From Phocaeicola plebeius DSM 17135 (GTDB taxonomy: Bacteria > Bacteroidota > Bacteroidia > Bacteroidales > Bacteroidaceae), in assembly GCF_000187895.1 (NCBI RefSeq), contig NZ_DS990122.1, positions 272,216-336,215 on the forward strand: a stretch of 64,000 nucleotides of DNA, in the 5' to 3' direction. The notes beneath the pieces are model-generated. The model worked only from the letters and a program-made list of their open reading frames with translations. It made no database searches and was not told the origin of the DNA. Positions 56,365 through 64,000 of this stretch are shown here, one piece after another. The stretch's first letter is position 1. Each line of letters opens with the position of its first letter. Both the position numbers and the translations under genes were made by a program.

Positions 56365-58407
56365 ATGTGGAAAAAGTATGTTTCTCTTTGTGTATCAGCG
56401 TTTTTTACCTGTTTAAATGTATGTGCCCAGTCTGCCTGGATGGAATGGGAGGAACAGATTGGAGAAGAGGCAAATTTGTCTTCCTGGGAAGAACTATATG
56501 AAAACTTGAGTGAATTGGCTGAACATCCGTTTAATATTAATACGGTAACGAAGGAAGAGTTGGAACAGTTGCCTTTTTTATCTGATAAAATGGTGGAAAA
56601 TATTCTTTACTATGTGTATAAATACGGACCGTTGGTCAGTTTGAATGAATTATGGGGAGTGGAAGGAATGGATAAGCAGACTCAAACTTTCTTGAAGGAT
56701 TTTGTATATGTGGGTAATTCGGTGGAAAAACAGGCATTTTCTTGGAAAAACTTGTGGAAATACAATAAGCAGGAGGTTTGGATGCGGACAGATATTCCTT
56801 TAAATGAAAAGGCGGGGTATGCGGATATTCCCTTGGGGGAAGAGGAAAAATTTGCTTCGAAACGGTATTATGGAGATCCGTATTATTTGAACCTGAGATA
56901 CAAATTTCAGTTTCAGCAGAAAGTTTATGTAAGTTTGGTCGTAGAAAAGGATGCGGGAGAACCGTTCTTCAATCTTTATAACCGGAAAGGATTCGATTTT
57001 TACAATGCCTCTGTTCAGTTAAATGATTTCGGCAAGTTGCATACGCTGGTATTAGGAAACTACAAAGCCAGTTTTGGATATGGACTGGTGATGAACATGG
57101 GGTTTAGTATGGGAAAATACACTTCCTTTTCCACATTAAATCGTGCAGGGAAAGGGTTGAGCAAATATACTTCCATGAATGAAGCGAATTATCTGCAGGG
57201 AGCAGGTGCTTCCTGGAAATGGAAGAATCGCTGGTTATTAACAGGTTTTGTTTCTTTCCGTAATCAGGATGCTACGGTGGATAATAAGTGTATAACTACG
57301 TTGAAAACTGATGGCTATCATCGTTTGAAGAAAGATATGGAAAAGAAGAATGCCGTATTTAACACCTTAGTTGGTAGTAATTTAACTTATGATGGTAAAT
57401 ATTTTGAAGGTGGATTTACGGCTGTTTATAATGTTTTCAACAAGGTGTTAAATCCGGTGGAACGGTTGTACAATCGTTATTATCCTCGTGGAAGATATTT
57501 CTATAACGTAGGAGTGAATTATAAATGGTATAAAGGGAAATTTGTATTCTCTGGTGAAACGGCGGTAGATAAGCAGGGAAAGATTGCCACCTTGAATCAG
57601 CTGACTTATTCACCGGTTGTGAATACTTCTTTGATAGTTATCAACAGATACTATGACAAAAAATACCAGAGTTTATACGCAAACGGATTTGGAGAGAATT
57701 CCAGGATACAAAATGAAACGGGACTTTTTATTGGTTTGGAAACAAGCTTGTTAAGCAGAATTAAGTTGTTATGTTACGGTGACTTCTTTTATTTTCCATG
57801 GTATCGTTACTTGGTAGATAAGAAAAGGACCATAGGAATGGAAGGCGTGTTTCAAGCATCTTATTCACCGTTAAATTCACTGGATATGTTGATAAAGTAT
57901 AGTTATAAAAACAAGGCTAAGAACTATCAGGATACGGAAGAAAGTAAGCTGGTATTACCAAATATCCGGCAAAGATTACATTATCAGCTGACTTATTCAC
58001 CATTGAGTTTTTTGCGGTGGAAAACAGTTGTGGAATATGTGCGTTCGGAAGTGTTGAAACGGGAGGCTTCTAACGGCTGGGTACTGGGTAGTAGTATGAA
58101 GGTGGATATTCCTCGTCTTTCGTTGCGGACTTCTCTAAGCGGTATTTGGTTTCATACGCAGGATTATACATTGCGAGTGTATATGTACGAGCAAGGGCTG
58201 TTGTATGCGTTTTCTATGATGTCTTTGTATGGAAGAGGAGAGCGATGGGCTTGGACTATGGATTATAACTGGAAAAAGCGTTTGACTTTTCAAGTTAAAT
58301 GGGGATGGACGCACTATAGAGATCGGTCAGCCATCAGTTCGGGAGCAGAAGAAATACAGGGAAACAATAAGTATGATTTACAGTTTCAAATTCGGTTGAA
58401 GTGGTGA
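56365..58407 (+). CDS. Helix-hairpin-helix protein with a large beta-rich (barrel-like) domain
   Basis: The product has 680 residues from ATG 56365; an upstream GTG at 56344 would add seven residues before the signal peptide and is less likely. The signal peptide ends NVCAQ. Residues about 40-120 form two ComEA-like helix-hairpin-helix motifs (FNINTVTKEELEQLPFLSDKMVENILYYVYKYGPLVSLNELWGVEGM). The rest is rich in alternating aromatic beta strands (YKASFGYGLVMNMGF, GVNYKWYKGKFVFSGET), suggesting an outer-membrane barrel. The role is unknown; periplasmic HhH domains could bind DNA. Confidence 0.83.
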   Translation: MWKKYVSLCVSAFFTCLNVCAQSAWMEWEEQIGEEANLSSWEELYENLSELAEHPFNINTVTKEELEQLPFLSDKMVENILYYVYKYGPLVSLNELWGVEGMDKQTQTFLKDFVYVGNSVEKQAFSWKNLWKYNKQEVWMRTDIPLNEKAGYADIPLGEEEKFASKRYYGDPYYLNLRYKFQFQQKVYVSLVVEKDAGEPFFNLYNRKGFDFYNASVQLNDFGKLHTLVLGNYKASFGYGLVMNMGFSMGKYTSFSTLNRAGKGLSKYTSMNEANYLQGAGASWKWKNRWLLTGFVSFRNQDATVDNKCITTLKTDGYHRLKKDMEKKNAVFNTLVGSNLTYDGKYFEGGFTAVYNVFNKVLNPVERLYNRYYPRGRYFYNVGVNYKWYKGKFVFSGETAVDKQGKIATLNQLTYSPVVNTSLIVINRYYDKKYQSLYANGFGENSRIQNETGLFIGLETSLLSRIKLLCYGDFFYFPWYRYLVDKKRTIGMEGVFQASYSPLNSLDMLIKYSYKNKAKNYQDTEESKLVLPNIRQRLHYQLTYSPLSFLRWKTVVEYVRSEVLKREASNGWVLGSSMKVDIPRLSLRTSLSGIWFHTQDYTLRVYMYEQGLLYAFSMMSLYGRGERWAWTMDYNWKKRLTFQVKWGWTHYRDRSAISSGAEEIQGNNKYDLQFQIRLKW

Positions 58408-58426
58408 TTTTCTGAAGTAAGAACAT

Positions 58427-58490
58427 AAAAAAAGGAGTTCCGCTGAACTCCAACCTTTGTTAACCTTAAATCTAATACTATGAAAAACAC
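58427..58490 (-). ncRNA. Candidate small RNA, copy 2 of 3
   Basis: The 64-nt unit is identical to the copies at 53449 and 62879, including the GGAGTTC/GAACTCC terminator. The promoter box TACCTTTG lies at 58495-58502 (minus). The upstream flank shares the word GTTTTATAACAT with copy 1, suggesting that the promoter region was copied too. Its 3' end is 20 bp from the convergent HhH gene. Confidence 0.7.
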
Positions 58491-58570
58491 AATACAAAGG
58501 TACGGAATTCTGGGAATAATCCAAGTAATCGACCTAAAATATACTGTTTTATAACATGATTTAAAGAAAA

Positions 58571-58614
58571 CTCCTATTTTGTTAAACCCTATTTGGATTT
58601 TAACAGAATAGGAG
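58571..58614. terminator. Intrinsic terminator downstream of the SulP gene
   Basis: CTCCTATTTTGTTAAA pairs with TTTAACAGAATAGGAG (one mismatch), with a T-rich tail on the minus side. It ends the SulP transcript. Confidence 0.8.
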
Positions 58615-58630
58615 CTATTCTTTTAACCTT

Positions 58631-60325
58631 TTATTTTGCGTTTATTTCTGCGATCTCTCGAGTGGCTACTTCCAGGGCTTCGTTGATATTGCTACAGATA
58701 TTTTCTTCTCCCAGCAATTCGTAGAATCCTGATTTTTCCAGTACCTTATGTACTTTTTCGTTGACTCCCGACAAAATGATGTGGATGTTTTCCTTTTGTG
58801 ACATCTCACACAGGGTGGTAAGGTTGTGTATACCTGTAGAGTCAATAAAAGGAACTTTTCGCATACGGATGATACGGATTTTCGGACGGTCGCCCAAACG
58901 AGACATGATTTCTTCAAATTTGGTAGCAATACCGAAGAAATACGGACCGTTGATTTCATATACTTCTACACCTTGTGGAATTATTAGGTGTTCTTCGTGT
59001 ACTTCCAAATCAGATTCGTTGTTCGGATCGATTTCGTCGGTAATTACAGAAATCTTGGTGGTTTCCATTACACGTTTCATGAACAATACGCAGGCAATTA
59101 CTAATCCTACTTCAATGGCTACGGTCAAGTCGAAGATAACGGTCAGGAAGAAAGTGATAAGCAGGACTGCCACATCCGATTTGGGGTTTTTCAACAATCC
59201 TTTGAACACTCTCCATCCACTCATGTTATAGGAAACGATAACTAATACACCAGCCAGACAAGCCATCGGAATATATTGTGCCAACGGCATCAGGAAAAGT
59301 AAGATAAGCAATAATACCACTGCATGTACAATACCGGCTACGGGCGATTTTCCACCGTTGTTAATATTTGTCATGGTACGGGCGATAGCTCCGGTAGCAG
59401 GAATACCTCCGAATATAGGTGATACGAAGTTGGCAATACCTTGTGCGATAAGTTCCGTATTTGAGTCATGGCGGTCACCGATAACACCGTCGGCTACTGC
59501 AGCAGAGAGTAAAGATTCAATGGCTCCCAATACAGCAATGGTAATGGCTACAGGAAACAGATTTTTGATGGCTTCCCAGTCAAGTGCCGGAACGGCTGCT
59601 TCCGGAAGCTGTGCTTTGATGCTGAAACGATCGCCTATGGTATCGATACAAGTAATTCCTCCATACAATTTCAGGCAGTAAACTCCTACAGTTACCAGAA
59701 TGATGGCTACCAGAGAGCCTGGAACTTTTTTAGAGAACTTGGGAGTGATGGCAATGATGAATACACTGACTACACTAACAATGACATTCCACCAGTTTAC
59801 CGTATCGAAGTGATGGAAATAAAGAATCCATTTTCCGATAAAATCGCCCGGTACTTTTTCACCTTTAAAATCAAGTCCGAAAATATCGGCAATCTGGGTA
59901 GTAAAGATGGTAACGGCAATACCGCTGGTAAAACCAATAATAATAGGATAAGGAATAAATTTGATAACGGTTCCCAGTTTGAATATGCCTAATAATATAA
60001 GGAGTACACCGGCCATCATGGTAGCAACCATCAGTCCGTCGATACCATATTCCTGAATAATACCGTAGATAATTACGATAAACGCTCCGGTCGGTCCGCC
60101 TATCTGTACTTTACTTCCACCTAAAAAAGAAATGATAAAGCCGGCTACAATGGCGGTAATGATACCTTTTTCCGGACTTACTCCAGAGGCTATACCAAAG
60201 GCAATGGCCAGAGGCAAAGCTACAATTCCCACAATAATACCTGCCATCAGGTCGGTCATAAAATCGGCCTTGGTGTAAGTTTTCATCATTGTGAAAAGTT
60301 TTGGTCTAAATTCTAATCCTTTCAT
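58631..60325 (-). CDS. SulP family inorganic anion transporter with STAS domain
   Basis: The 564-residue membrane protein belongs to SulP (SLC26). About ten to twelve hydrophobic helices include the signature ADLMAGIIVGIVALPLAIAFGIASGVSPEKGIITAIVAGFIISFLGGSKVQIGGPTGAF. A C-terminal STAS domain follows (about 440-560, VPFIDSTGIHNLTTL). Substrates in the family include sulfate, bicarbonate and C4-dicarboxylates; none can be chosen here. It is monocistronic. Confidence 0.93.
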   Translation of the reverse strand: MKGLEFRPKLFTMMKTYTKADFMTDLMAGIIVGIVALPLAIAFGIASGVSPEKGIITAIVAGFIISFLGGSKVQIGGPTGAFIVIIYGIIQEYGIDGLMVATMMAGVLLILLGIFKLGTVIKFIPYPIIIGFTSGIAVTIFTTQIADIFGLDFKGEKVPGDFIGKWILYFHHFDTVNWWNVIVSVVSVFIIAITPKFSKKVPGSLVAIILVTVGVYCLKLYGGITCIDTIGDRFSIKAQLPEAAVPALDWEAIKNLFPVAITIAVLGAIESLLSAAVADGVIGDRHDSNTELIAQGIANFVSPIFGGIPATGAIARTMTNINNGGKSPVAGIVHAVVLLLILLFLMPLAQYIPMACLAGVLVIVSYNMSGWRVFKGLLKNPKSDVAVLLITFFLTVIFDLTVAIEVGLVIACVLFMKRVMETTKISVITDEIDPNNESDLEVHEEHLIIPQGVEVYEINGPYFFGIATKFEEIMSRLGDRPKIRIIRMRKVPFIDSTGIHNLTTLCEMSQKENIHIILSGVNEKVHKVLEKSGFYELLGEENICSNINEALEVATREIAEINAK

Positions 60326-60360
60326 CTATCTTAAAAATGTTACTAATTTAAAAAGAAGCA

Positions 60361-60368
60361 CAAAAGTA
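60361..60368 (-). promoter_or_regulatory. -7 promoter box of the SulP gene
   Basis: Reads TACTTTTG on the minus strand, 36 bp before the start codon. Confidence 0.55.
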
Positions 60369-60529
60369 TATATTTTCTCGAATTCAGACGATTTTTCTAT
60401 TAATTATATTTTAAAATATTTTCTGAAATAGAAACTTGAATTATTATTTGTTTCTTATTCAGTGTATATGAGATAGGATAAGGGATATTTTACGACTTGT
60501 TTTCAAGAACTTTTTCTCCTTCAAATTTG

Positions 60530-60625
60530 TTTTATGAATAAATCCAGGTTTTATTAAAGCGTTAATAAAATAGAAAATAAAATTGTAATGATTTCAAATT
60601 TGAATAAAATTGCTACCTTTGCAAT
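60530..60625 (+). promoter_or_regulatory. Rubrerythrin promoter with repeated TTCAAATTTG boxes
   Basis: The -7 box TACCTTTG is at 60614-60621, flanked by the dyad ATTGC (60609-60613) / GCAAT (60621-60625). The perfect palindrome TTCAAATTTGAA lies at 60593-60604, and TTCAAATTTG recurs at 60530-60539. Rubrerythrin is usually peroxide- or oxygen-regulated, so these are candidate operator sites. The rest of the 347-bp gap from 60326 is AT-rich and holds no gene. Confidence 0.55.
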
Positions 60626-60672
60626 GTGAACTTAAAAACGTAATTTATTCATCAACTTAATAACTAATAGAT

Positions 60673-61251
60673 ATGGGAAAAAGCATTAAAGGAACAAGAA
60701 CTGAGAAAAATTTGGCAATCTCTTTTGCTGGTGAATCACAGGCAAGAATGCGTTACACTTATTTTGCCAGTGTAGCAAAGAAGGAAGGCTTCGAGCAGAT
60801 TTCTGCTATTTTTATGGAAACTGCAGATCAGGAAAAGGAACATGCCAAGAGAATGTTCAAGTGGTTGGAAGGTGGAATGGTAGAAATTACTGCCAGCTAT
60901 CCTGCCGGCGTAATCGGTACTACATTGGAAAACCTGAAAGCTGCAGCAGCAGGTGAAAATGAAGAATGGAGCTTGGATTATCCGAAATTTGCTGACATTG
61001 CAGATGAAGAAGGTTTCCCGGCTATCGCTAAGATGTATCGTGAAATTGCTGTTGCTGAAAAAGGACATGAAGAAAGATACCTGGCTTTCGTGAAGAATAT
61101 AGAAGATGATAAAGTATTCAAGAAAGATGTAGAAGTGGTATGGCAGTGCCGTAACTGTGGATATATTTATGTAGGTACAGAAGCACCTGAAACATGTCCG
61201 GCTTGCTTGCATCCACAAGCTTATTTCGAAGTAAAGAAAAATAATTACTAA
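60673..61251 (+). CDS. rbr: Rubrerythrin
   Basis: The 192-residue protein has a diiron ferritin-like domain with FAGESQARMRYTYFA, METADQEKEHAKRM and EIAVAEKGHEERY supplying the Glu/His ligands. A C-terminal rubredoxin-like Fe(SCys)4 domain follows (WQCRNCGYIYVGTEAPETCPACLHPQAYF). It reduces hydrogen peroxide in anaerobes using NAD(P)H-derived electrons. It is monocistronic with strong promoter elements and a terminator. Confidence 0.97.
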   Translation: MGKSIKGTRTEKNLAISFAGESQARMRYTYFASVAKKEGFEQISAIFMETADQEKEHAKRMFKWLEGGMVEITASYPAGVIGTTLENLKAAAAGENEEWSLDYPKFADIADEEGFPAIAKMYREIAVAEKGHEERYLAFVKNIEDDKVFKKDVEVVWQCRNCGYIYVGTEAPETCPACLHPQAYFEVKKNNY

Positions 61252-61280
61252 TCCATTTTGATTGCATAAATGACAGAAGA

Positions 61281-61315
61281 GGGCTGTGGCTGTTTTTCAG
61301 TTACAGTCCTTTTTT
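61281..61315 (+). terminator. Intrinsic terminator of rubrerythrin
   Basis: GGGCTGTGGCTG pairs with CAGTTACAGTCC (with GU/mismatch positions) and is followed by six T. Confidence 0.8.
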
Positions 61316-61403
61316 GTTTCAGAGAGTCAGGTTTACAAAATACCTATTTCAAGGTATTGTATGCCTTGCAGGAACTTCTCATTTTTGTATATCAGAATTT
61401 TAA

Positions 61404-62696
<1,293 letters not shown>

Positions 62697-62722
62697 ATCT
62701 GGTGTAATATTAGGTGAATGTG

Positions 62723-62755
62723 AAATGCAGAAACGGAATCGTTTCTGCATTTTTT
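62723..62755 (+). terminator. Intrinsic terminator of eno
   Basis: AAATGCAGAAAC pairs with GTTTCTGCATTTTTT across a 6-nt loop. Confidence 0.88.
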
Positions 62756-62843
62756 GTATTTAATATGTAATTTGTTAACCACATTGAATATTTCGTCTTG
62801 GTAGTTAATGTATGTTGTAAAACATTGTTTTTTAGTCTTGGGT

Positions 62844-62874
62844 TTTGCTATTTCAGATAAAATAAATACTTTTG
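62844..62874 (+). promoter_or_regulatory. Promoter of small RNA copy 3
   Basis: The -33 box TTTG (62844-62847) and -7 box TACTTTTG (62867-62874) are 19 bp apart, directly ahead of the 64-nt unit. Confidence 0.65.
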
Positions 62875-62878
62875 TACT

Positions 62879-62942
62879 GTGTTTTTCATAGTATTAGATT
62901 TAAGGTTAACAAAGGTTGGAGTTCAGCGGAACTCCTTTTTTT
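62879..62942 (+). ncRNA. Candidate small RNA, copy 3 of 3
   Basis: The sequence is identical to copies 1 and 2 over the full 64 nt but in the opposite orientation. The terminator is GGAGTTC (62918-62924), loop AGCG, GAACTCC (62929-62935) and seven T. The promoter differs at a few bases while the transcript does not, which points to selection on the RNA. Confidence 0.7.
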
Positions 62943-63068
62943 ATGCCCTTATGTGAAGGGCTGTTTTCCTGCTCCTGCCGGAGAATCCGTATCAGCCGTC
63001 TTTTTCTTTTTCATTTGGAGCCAATTTTTTTGCAAACCTCGGGTAGAAAATCTCGTAACGTTTCCATT

Positions 63069-63167
63069 ATTTTTATGTTTTCCTTCGGCGAAACGTATGT
63101 TTCCGCCGTGCGAACCGTACGTTTTGCGTTGCGGAGCCGTAGGTTTTTCGTAGCGGAAACGTAAAAA
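63069..63167. repeat. Array D: four inverted repeats at exact 22-bp pitch, GTTTC/GAAAC arms
   Basis: TA centres lie at 63074.5, 63096.5, 63118.5, 63140.5 and 63162.5. Outer half-sites are T-rich on the left and an A run on the right. Loops are CCTTCGGC, CGCCGTGC, GCGTTGCG and TCGTAGCG. Three right arms read GAAAC or close variants (GAACC, GAGCC). It lies between small RNA copy 3 and the rRNA promoters. Confidence 0.85.
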
Positions 63168-63431
63168 GTTCCTTTTTGTCCGTGTAAAAATTCCGTTCCG
63201 TCTGCCGGACTTTGTGCGCAGTTTCAGGCTTTGCAGCTATTTTTTTCAGTCTTTCGTGAAACTTTCCCTGCATCCATTCGCGCACACGTACGCGTACGCA
63301 CGAGTTATATAATGTAGGTCATTTCACATCCGTTTTCGCATGATGATAAAAAATATGCTTTATAGCATAAAGTAAATCAGTGAGTTAGATAAACCCCTGA
63401 AAAAATATTTCAAAAAAGTGTGCCATAAGAG

Positions 63432-63461
63432 TTGCAGAAAAGGAAAAAGTCTGTACCTTTG
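63432..63461 (+). promoter_or_regulatory. rRNA operon promoter P1
   Basis: A TTG-containing -33-like element (63432-63434) and the -7 box TACCTTTG (63454-63461) are 19 bp apart. It lies about 440 bp upstream of the 16S start. Confidence 0.6.
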
Positions 63462-63645
63462 CAACCGCTTTCGAGAGGGAGAGCCGCTGAAGATGACAGA
63501 CTGAGTAAAGCTGAGGCTACGGAAGAGAGTGCCGATGCTGCACCGAGTATCTTACCTTGCAGATGAGCAAGGGAGCGAGAAAGGGTAAGCCGCACGCCTT
63601 CTTGAAACCTTCTGAAAAATTTTTTCAAAAAAACTTTCGAAAAAA

Positions 63646-63677
63646 TTTGGAGGTTACGAAAAAACGCCTTACCTTTG
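63646..63677 (+). promoter_or_regulatory. rRNA operon promoter P2
   Basis: The -33 box TTTG (63646-63649) and -7 box TACCTTTG (63670-63677) are 20 bp apart, with an AT-rich A/T-tract stretch just upstream (63616-63645) that could serve as an UP-like element. Confidence 0.75.
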
Positions 63678-63895
63678 CAAACGCTTTCCCGCTGAAACGG
63701 GAGCTTGAGAAAAGATAGTTCTTTGAAAGACTTTAGATAAACAGACTAGGATGTAGTACAAGAAGTAGTCCTTTATATAATGTATATATGGATGAACGGA
63801 AGACAACCGTCACAATCCCCCCCTGACAAGGAAAAGAAAAAAATCGGGTTTCTGAACAGAAAGAAAAACATACCGAAAGGGAGGGAAAAATATTT
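63678..63895 (+). other. rRNA operon leader
   Basis: This is the untranslated leader between promoter P2 and the 16S gene. It opens with a small dyad (CCCGCTGAAACGGGAG region at 63688-63703) and then AGTTCTTTGAAAGAC, similar to the antitermination-type leader words before Bacteroidota rRNA. The P1-P2 interval 63462-63645 is purine-rich and shows no gene. Confidence 0.55.
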
Positions 63896-64000
63896 TATTT
63901 GAAGAGTTTGATCCTCGCTCACGCGGGGCGCTAGCTACAGATGCATACATGCTAGTCCGATGGGCAGCGGGATGAAGCTGCTTCCAATTGCCGGCGAACG
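63896..64000 (+). rRNA. rrs: 16S ribosomal RNA, 5' end only, sequence irregular
   Basis: GAAGAGTTTGATCCT at 63901 is the universal 16S 5' end, and CGCTAGCTACAG plus GGGCAGCGGGAT resemble Bacteroides/Phocaeicola 16S. However, several nearly invariant positions are wrong: TGGCTCAG appears as CGCTCAC, and the usual ACACATGCAAGTCG is broken up. The gene runs off the right edge. Base-level errors near an assembly end are the likeliest explanation. Confidence 0.85.

Noticed and set aside
53449..58490. Composite mobile element bounded by the two same-orientation small RNA copies
   Set aside because: The DNA between them is ordinary housekeeping sequence (nadA, methyltransferase, HhH gene), with no transposase and no target duplications.
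62872..63285. Three overlapping ORFs of 70-93 codons on both strands
   Set aside because: They cover the small RNA, its terminator and the 22-bp repeat array. Their composition is driven by the repeats and none has a protein-like pattern.

Overview
The window comes from a gut-type Bacteroidota chromosome, most likely Bacteroides or Phocaeicola. The evidence is a SusC/SusD pair inside a polysaccharide utilization locus, many promoters with the Bacteroidota -7 box TAnnTTTG (several with a TTTG-like -33 box about 20 bp upstream), few Shine-Dalgarno sequences, and a partial 16S rRNA at the right edge that resembles Bacteroidaceae. No mobile element, CRISPR array or prophage is visible.

Region 1 (1-20172) is a pectin locus whose enzyme set points to rhamnogalacturonan I (RG-I). 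It holds a GH2 enzyme cut by the left edge, SusC, SusD, a YetA/PL26-like exo-lyase candidate, a GH42 beta-galactosidase on the opposite strand, and a tight four-gene operon: an unknown secreted protein, a GH28, a PL11 rhamnogalacturonan lyase and a GH105-CE12 fusion. Together they would bind and import RG-I fragments, trim galactan side chains, deacetylate, cleave the backbone and remove unsaturated uronic acid. No regulator gene is in the window.

Region 2 (20192-46511) is mostly housekeeping: a CoA-transferase, miaB, a methyltransferase-ftsX-DUF3098-uppP-truB-queA-folK cluster, metK behind a candidate SAM-II riboswitch, a LOG-family gene with a DUF4271 gene and hemD, rnpA-yidD-tatD-tyrS, a tricorn-like S41 protease, tRNA-Gln, a two-gene LysO exporter, a metallophosphoesterase/glycosyltransferase pair and ppk-ppx. 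Region 3 (46599-64000) holds a flavin reductase with a palindromic operator, mutS and a radical SAM gene, a BspA-type LRR lipoprotein, tRNA-Asp, nadA, a TrmH-type methylase, a DUF4294 gene, an HhH/barrel protein, a SulP transporter, rubrerythrin, enolase and the start of an rRNA operon.

The most unusual content is intergenic. Six gaps (2479-2575, 23645-23743, 35894-35979, 39628-39711, 53268-53366, 63069-63167) each carry exactly four short inverted repeats at an exact 22-bp pitch. The layout is the same at every locus: arm, 8-nt loop, arm, 2-4 nt linker. The arm sequence varies, being AGTACT, AAAAC/GTTTT or GTTTC/GAAAC. Separately, a 64-nt unit with its own promoter and intrinsic terminator occurs three times with identical sequence and looks like a multicopy small RNA. 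The 16S start at the right edge deviates from nearly invariant positions and is probably an assembly or sequencing error.
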